Below are positions 59,086 to 64,000 of a stretch of 64,000 bases of DNA, piece after piece. Numbering within the stretch: position 1 is the stretch's first letter; every line of letters starts with the position of its first letter. The notes under the pieces are model-generated. The model was given only the letters and a program-made list of their open reading frames with translations. It did not search any database and was not told the origin of the DNA. Position numbers and translations under genes: made by a program. Source of the stretch: Atherix ibis (lineage: Eukaryota; Arthropoda; Insecta; Diptera; Athericidae); NCBI GenBank assembly GCA_958298945.1, contig OY282606.1, forward strand, positions 72,713,622 through 72,777,621. Direction: 5' to 3'.

Positions 59086-59578
59086 TTAGTGTTAAGTGGC
59101 TGCTTTTACTTTTCCTCTCAGACTGGTCATGGGCAACTTAGTCAGTCTAATTTATTCTTCTGAGATATTGAATTTATTCTTCTGAGATATTTATCCTAAC
59201 TATACTATCATAAGGGTTTTATAGATGACGAAGAGATGATGAACTACCACGTAGACAAGATCTGACATATTGTTAATTTCCCCTTAGTAAATTTATCAAT
59301 AATAATTCATATTCAAAATAAAACTTTCTCTACAGTAAATATTTAAAAATAAAGATATTTTTAAGGTTAAAATTTGATTATTATGGATAGTAAATTATTG
59401 GTAAAAAAAATAAAAATAATATATTGTAATAGAAATTTCCTAAAAGTGAGTAATGATAAAAAAACTTCCCAAAATTTCAATAATTCATTCACTTTTTGTA
59501 TAATATGGCATTACGAAATACACAATAATTGTTGAACTAGGCGCTATCTTCTCGCCAAACTGTGAAGATCAATACCAC
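59086..59578. other. AT-rich DNA (candidate intron)
   Basis: No supportable feature. Confidence 0.4.
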
Positions 59579-59626
59579 CTCTGGTATTAAGACAAAAAAT
59601 ACGAGTACGAATATTTGCAATTCGTG
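59579..59626 (-). CDS. candidate gene B, internal exon
   Basis: 48 bases preceded on the minus strand by a strong acceptor (tttgcattatttcag) and followed by AGAG|GTGGTA, a weaker donor. In the shared phase it reads RIANIRTRIFCLNTR. It starts with two bases and ends with one, fitting the exons at 63337-63399 and 53134-53303. Another frame in the same stretch reads as a hydrophobic segment, so this exon is the least certain of the six. Confidence 0.36.
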
Positions 59627-60264
59627 CTGAAATAATGCAAAATTATTACTTTTCAACACCATATTTAACATTTTATACAATTGCTAGTAGTTATGAGAAT
59701 AGGTAGAAAAGCTACTGGGGTTAGCACTTGACCTCAGACAGGTATCAGCTCAAAGAAAATGCAATTGCACAATTTTCATTCAAACGGCATAATTGCAAAT
59801 CAATTTTTATCCAATATATTTGCTATTATCTGCAATTGAATATCAAATCGTATGCATATTGGTTTCAAGAATATTATTTAAAAATATTTCTTCCAGTTGG
59901 GAATCTGTACGAGTTGATTTGTTGCCCAAAAATTTATTCAAGATAAATTTCGAATCAAACAACAGTGTGAAAAAAGAAAATTTCTTGAATAAAAATTAAT
60001 TAGGATCTTACACAGACATAGTAAAATTTTAATTTTAGATCTCATTTTAGGACCCTATTATCGACAATTATAATTAGGTCCCTATATATATATATATATA
60101 TATGTTATATATATATAAATTGTACGATCCTGACTGTGATTGTAAAAAAAAGACCTTAAATAACAGCTAAGACATAGAATAATAAATGCAAAAACCATAA
60201 TAATCACAATAGTAGTTATTATAGAATATTCTTGAGGTAAATTATATTAAAGACCCTGCAAATA
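59627..60264. other. AT-rich DNA with TA microsatellite
   Basis: A TA dinucleotide run lies at about 60084-60118. Short open frames at 59728-59999 lack motifs. Confidence 0.45.
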
Positions 60265-61492
60265 GGGTTGATGCAAAAGTTATGATCGTTTTTTACATAT
60301 ACAATTAAACATTTTTTTTTAGATTTGTATTATTTATTTAATCAATTATATAATTTCCATCAGTTCTTATAATCTTCTCCCATCTTTCTATCAACATATT
60401 AATACCATTAGTGTAAAATTCTGTGGATTTTGATGCGAAAAATGTAGTAAGGGATGTTTTTACCTGCTCTATTGTATCAAATTTTTTATTATTTAAAAAA
60501 TTTTGCTGTGATCGGAATAAATGAAAATCGGAAGGAGCAAGATCTTTAGAATATGGTGGATGCTTGATAACATCCCAATTCAACTGATTTAGCTTGTGTT
60601 GGGTCATCATAGCAACATGTGGCCGCACGTTGTTGTGATGAAACACTACCCCCTTTCTGTTTACCAATTCTGGTCTATCCTTTTGAAGGGCGATGTTCAA
60701 TTTGGATAATTGCTGACAATATCGTTCTGCTGTAATTGTCTGATTGCGTTCCAAGAGTTCAAAATACATAATACCCTTACAATCCCACCAACACAAAGCA
60801 TAACTTTTTTTTGATGGATTTCGGCTTTCGAAGTTGTTAATGGGACTTGTCCAGGTATAGCCCAATGTATTTTTCTTGTCACGTTGTTGTACACGAACCA
60901 TTTCTCATCTCCCGTTACCAAACGATGCAACGAACGTTCATGTTTTTGTCTCGCACTCAAAGCAACGCACGTTCAAACACGATCCAATAAATTGGCATCC
61001 GACAATTGATGAGGTATCCAAACGTCGTACCGCGAAACCATCCCCATACGCTTCAAATGTCTTAATACGGTTGTTAGATTGACTCCCATCATCGACGCGA
61101 TCTTCCTGGTAGTTAGACGTGGATTGGAATTATGACTTTTAACTTGTCGTCATCAGACTTCAATGGCCGCCCGGTACGTTATTTATCAATAAGTGAAAAA
61201 TCCCCAGATCGGAATTTTGTAAAGCATCTTCGTAGTGTTGCCACACTCGCGGTATTGTCTTTACGGAATTCATAAAGTAAACAATGACGTAAATGCACTT
61301 TATCGACCGACATTTTGAAAAAATACAAGGGCTCTTCACTGCACTCTGGCCAGGCCAAAACTAAATAGAAAGTAGAGGGAAAGCATCCTTTATACAATGG
61401 AATCATTTAAAAGAAGTTACTATTCATCATTTCTGAAGAAAAAATTTTTTTACCTAGGATCATAAAAAACGGTCATAACTTTTGCATCAAAA
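60265..61492 (-). mobile_element. Mariner (cecropia-like, Hsmar1-like type), full length
   Basis: TIRs: left GGGTTGATGCAAAAGTTATG, right (reverse complement) TTTTGATGCAAAAGTTATGA, then cgttttttatg. TA lies on both sides (60263-60264; 61493-61494). 1228 bp. It carries a minus-strand transposase pseudogene. Its right end lies four bases from the next mariner. Confidence 0.93.
60338..61313 (-). pseudogene. cecropia-type transposase, near complete but broken
   Basis: Starts at ATG 61313 with MSVDKVHLRHCLLYEFRKDN and RRCFTKFRSGDFSL, the first helix-turn-helix. Frames shift near 61180 and around 60900-60960. It continues RLVTGDEKWFVYNNV (first Asp) and, from 60338-60901, CWWDCKGIMYFELLERNQTI, GVVFHHNNVRPHVAMM and HPPYSKDLAPSDFHLF, with tail GNYIID. 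The second catalytic Asp is replaced by Asn (HHNN for HHDN), and YSPDLAP reads YSKDLAP. Even with frameshifts ignored it should not cut DNA. Confidence 0.93.
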
Positions 61493-61496
61493 TATA

Positions 61497-62636
61497 TTGG
61501 ATAGTGCGGAAAGTAATTTCGTTCTTTTTATAAAAATGAAAGACGATTTTCTTATAGTGAATTAATATTTTATTCAATTAACTAATATCTTGTCTAATCC
61601 AAAAGCTTTAGCCATCTTTCTGGCAGTAGCATGATTTCACGCTCATAAAATGATTATTCTTTGCTGGCAAAAAACTGATCCAAGTGATTTTTGACCTCCT
61701 CATAAATTCAATTAAACGTTTCACCATCTAAACAATTTTGTAGAGACCGGAACAAATGATAATCAGAAGGTGCTAGGTCTGGAAAGTATGGTGGGTGTGG
61801 TAGTATATCCAATTTATCCAACTGATGACAGTACATTCACAATTGATCGTTGTGTTGCTCGGTAAAAGCTCAAAATAAACTATTCCTTTGAAATCCCACC
61901 AAACGGATAGCATAATCTTTTTTTGATGAATATCGAAGTGCTTTGATCCGGTTCATCATTTCTACTCAAGGATTTTTTCACTTAACATTGGTGTAGACAA
62001 ACCATTTTTCGTCCCCAGTAATGATACGCTTCAAAAATGGATCATTTTCTTGGCGTTTGAGAAACAAATCACAAACGTCAATGTGACGGTACAAATTTTT
62101 TTCCGTAAAAAGATGAGGAACCCATATGTCAAGCTTTGAGATCAAACCTAGCCATTTCAAATGATCATGAACAGTCAAATTTGGTAATTTTAATTTCTTA
62201 GTGATCTGACGAGTTTTTATTCGCCGGTTTGCAGCAATTAATGCCTTTATTGTATCTTCATCAGCTCCAACTGGCTTCCAGAACGTGGTGCAACTTCGAT
62301 ATCAAAATTGCCGGATCGAAATTTTGCAAACAAGTTTTGGCACTGGCGCTCACTTAACACATCTTTTCCATATACATCGGATAATTGTTTTCTTGCTTGA
62401 ATAGCATTTTTATATTTTCTATAGCAAAAAAGTAAATTATGCCGAAAATGCAGTTTTTCACTTTCCATATTTAAAAGGGTATCAACCAAAAACTACTTTG
62501 CAGCATGAATCAAATTTTCAGAAACAAGCCTTGCTATGTCAGCTACTAAAATGCATATGAAGATGAAGTTGGTTGTGAAAAAATACTATTAAATCCTGTG
62601 TTGGGTAACAACAAAATTACTTTCCGGACAATCCAA
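61497..62636 (-). mobile_element. Mariner (cecropia-like), about 1.14 kb, sister of 4375-5192
   Basis: TIRs: left TTGGATAGTGCGGAAAGTAA, right (reverse complement) TTGGATTGTCCGGAAAGTAA, both continuing tttcgtt. TA outside each end (61495-61496, 62637-62638). Minus-strand transposase inside. Same TIR family as 4375-5192 and possibly the hairpin at 12821-12881. Confidence 0.93.
61575..62468 (-). pseudogene. cecropia-type transposase, deleted
   Basis: The likely start ATG at 62468 gives MESEKLHFRHNLLFCYRKYK. The helix-turn-helix includes ERQCQNLFAKFRSGNFD. The frame 61978-62178 continues WLGLISKLDIWVPHLFTEKN (WVPHLF linker) and FLKRIITGDEKWFVY (first Asp). After this the frame is broken. WWDFKGIVYFELL is recognisable near 61900, but the segment with the second catalytic Asp (HQDNARPH) is missing and the text jumps to the YSPDLAPSD-like region near 61780. 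The tail GIMLLPERW is near 61610. Confidence 0.88.
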
Positions 62637-62638
62637 TA

Positions 62639-63336
62639 ATTGAAGTTTAATTCGTAATGTCTTTGACATATTAATTTAAAAAAAAAATTCCAATTTTCTT
62701 AGATAATAAGGCCATTAATCGTTTAGTTTTAAGCCTGATCGTGAAAAAATGATAAAAAGTTTTTAGTACTTCTTAGATCCGAATAGCAATACAAATATTT
62801 GTAACAATAAAAATGGAATTTTTTTTGCATATAGACCAGTATTTATTTTATCCTAAATAGTAGCTAAGACCATTACATATATTATATAAAATCATTTATA
62901 AGAATGTATCCTAGCAATTGCATAAAAATAACATTTGAACTTCTACATACAACTCTAAGAATTTGAGAAAATAATTTTATTGTAAAATATCATAAATCTA
63001 CTCAATCAGAGTAGTTAAAATAATTGCTTAGCTTTGGAAAGAATATAATGCTTTCTTTATATTATTTTTTTATTTTCTTATATACAAACAAAAAGCCCAG
63101 CAAAAATATATAATTTTTTGTGGCTTTTTTACCATATAAGCTTGCACAGAAACCGATTAATTTATCAAAGTTACAACACTGCCTTGTGAATCTCGACACT
63201 AAACTACAACATTTCCTAAGCGCAAAAATAATAAACCTTCTAATTTGGTTTGTTTGAAGAAAAAAATACAAATAAATAAATAGCTACTATTTAAATGATC
63301 AACTATTGTTTTTGACGATATAATGTGCATCTTCAC
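62639..63336. other. AT-rich DNA (candidate intron)
   Basis: A minus segment at about 63129-63217 has good acceptor-like (tttttgcgcttag) and donor-like (TATG|GTAAAA) ends and reads RFTRQCCNFDKLIGFCASLY. Its codon phase does not fit the neighbouring gene B exons, so it is not included in the model. Confidence 0.35.
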
Positions 63337-63399
63337 CATAGGCTGTTGGTGATGTGATGTAACCAAGCATCAAACATGATGACCCTTTGTGACCACTTT
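63337..63399 (-). CDS. candidate gene B, internal exon
   Basis: 63 bases. A pyrimidine-rich acceptor (actttaatctcttccgatgt, then tcacag) and donor TATG|GTGAAG are both plausible. In phase it reads SGHKGSSCLMLGYITSPTAY, with two bases at the start and one at the end. The Gly/Ser/Pro-containing sequence is unlike AT-noise. Unrecognised family. Confidence 0.48.
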
Positions 63400-63923
63400 C
63401 TGTGAACATCGGAAGAGATTAAAGTTAAAATTGCAGATCACGTTTTCTATTCAATGTAAATTAGGTACTTTAAGGGTGCTAACAGAATTCATAGTAAACA
63501 AATGATATCTTTAATTTGTAGTAACAAAACTATGACCTAATATCAGATGACGATGGATCCATCATATTTTTAACCACAGTCAAAATAAAATTATCACATT
63601 CATTATTATACACATAAATGATGAATTTCTTTATATTATGTAATATCGTTTAATGATACAAATTATGCAGAGTTATATGTATATCAAAAGGGCTTTAAAT
63701 TATGTTCTTTACAAGTGCAACTTTTACTGTTTTGGATCGAAAGTAACACCATGTTAGCCGAAACAAAGATAGACCGAACAAAGTACTTCTTCTATTGTCA
63801 GATACAGATAAATATAAATTTTCATTCATCTTCCCTCATAAAATATTGACACTATTTTCTTTTAAGTACAAGATTTAAAATCCTAACCAATTGATCACTT
63901 TAACTGGTAATTCTTTTCCAAAC
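63400..63923. other. candidate intron
   Basis: No supportable feature inside. Confidence 0.35.
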
Positions 63924-64000
63924 CAGTTAGTTGATTTATAAATTTACGATGAGGAACTGCATTTTCAATCGTAATCGACACAGTACCATAATCCAGTATT
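63924..64000 (-). CDS. candidate gene B, exon running off the window
   Basis: Open from the window edge to a donor-like ACTG|GTTTGG (63918-63923). It reads ILDYGTVSITIENAVPHRKF then INQLT plus one base, which completes a Glu codon with the next exon. The true 5' boundary and the rest of the gene lie beyond 64000. Alternating hydrophobic residues suggest a beta-strand region. No family recognised. Confidence 0.48.

Noticed and set aside
63129..63217. Minus-strand exon-like segment with Cys-rich reading
   Set aside because: Splice-like borders are good, but the phase does not match either neighbouring candidate exon of gene B.
1..64000. CRISPR arrays, prokaryotic operons, ribosome binding sites, attachment sites
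   Set aside because: Nothing of the kind is present; composition, splice-like signals and TE content are eukaryotic.

Overview
The window looks like insect nuclear DNA. It is strongly AT-rich and almost free of long open frames. It is packed with degraded Tc1/mariner transposons and non-LTR retrotransposons of the R1, I-like, Jockey and RTE types, a mix typical of arthropods. Two short CCTAA-type runs, the insect telomere unit, also occur. The order cannot be fixed from the sequence. No bacterial operon structure, tRNA, rRNA or CRISPR array was recognised.

Layout. 1-10 kb: a mariner 3' end, an R1-like 3' fragment, three further mariner relics, a foldback mariner derivative (5425-6049) and an antisense RT/RNase H retroelement (6600-8760). 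10-17.5 kb: an RT relic, a nearly full-length but broken mariner (11045-12338), a 61-bp perfect hairpin (12821-12881), a complete mariner with an intact 350-codon transposase (14899-16192) and an R1-like fragment. 17.9-25.9 kb: mariner, RTE, R1, a second foldback copy and another mariner. 26-33 kb: a GTCAGCC-rich repeat zone, an I-like retroelement and a Jockey element. 34.5-38.8 kb: RTE and mariner relics. 39-64 kb: the least TE-saturated part, where two candidate spliced genes are visible, with TEs filling the introns of one of them.

Candidate host genes. Small coding-like segments flanked by splice-site-like sequence chain together with matching codon phase. One set (plus strand, 39889-41217) could encode a short protein containing METPPP. 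The other (minus strand, from beyond 64000 down to a stop at 44242) has six exons with coherent phase at all five junctions. I recognise neither protein family. These are models from reading, not proven transcripts.

Most notable observations. (1) Two foldback mariner derivatives share the same internal inversion junction and carry two copies of the parental 5' end; a structurally ordinary parent-like copy lies between them at 11 kb. (2) The 15 kb mariner has matched TIRs, TA flanks, an intact DD34D triad and an uninterrupted frame, so it may be recently active. (3) The phase-coherent multi-exon gene would be missed by ORF calling because every exon is short.
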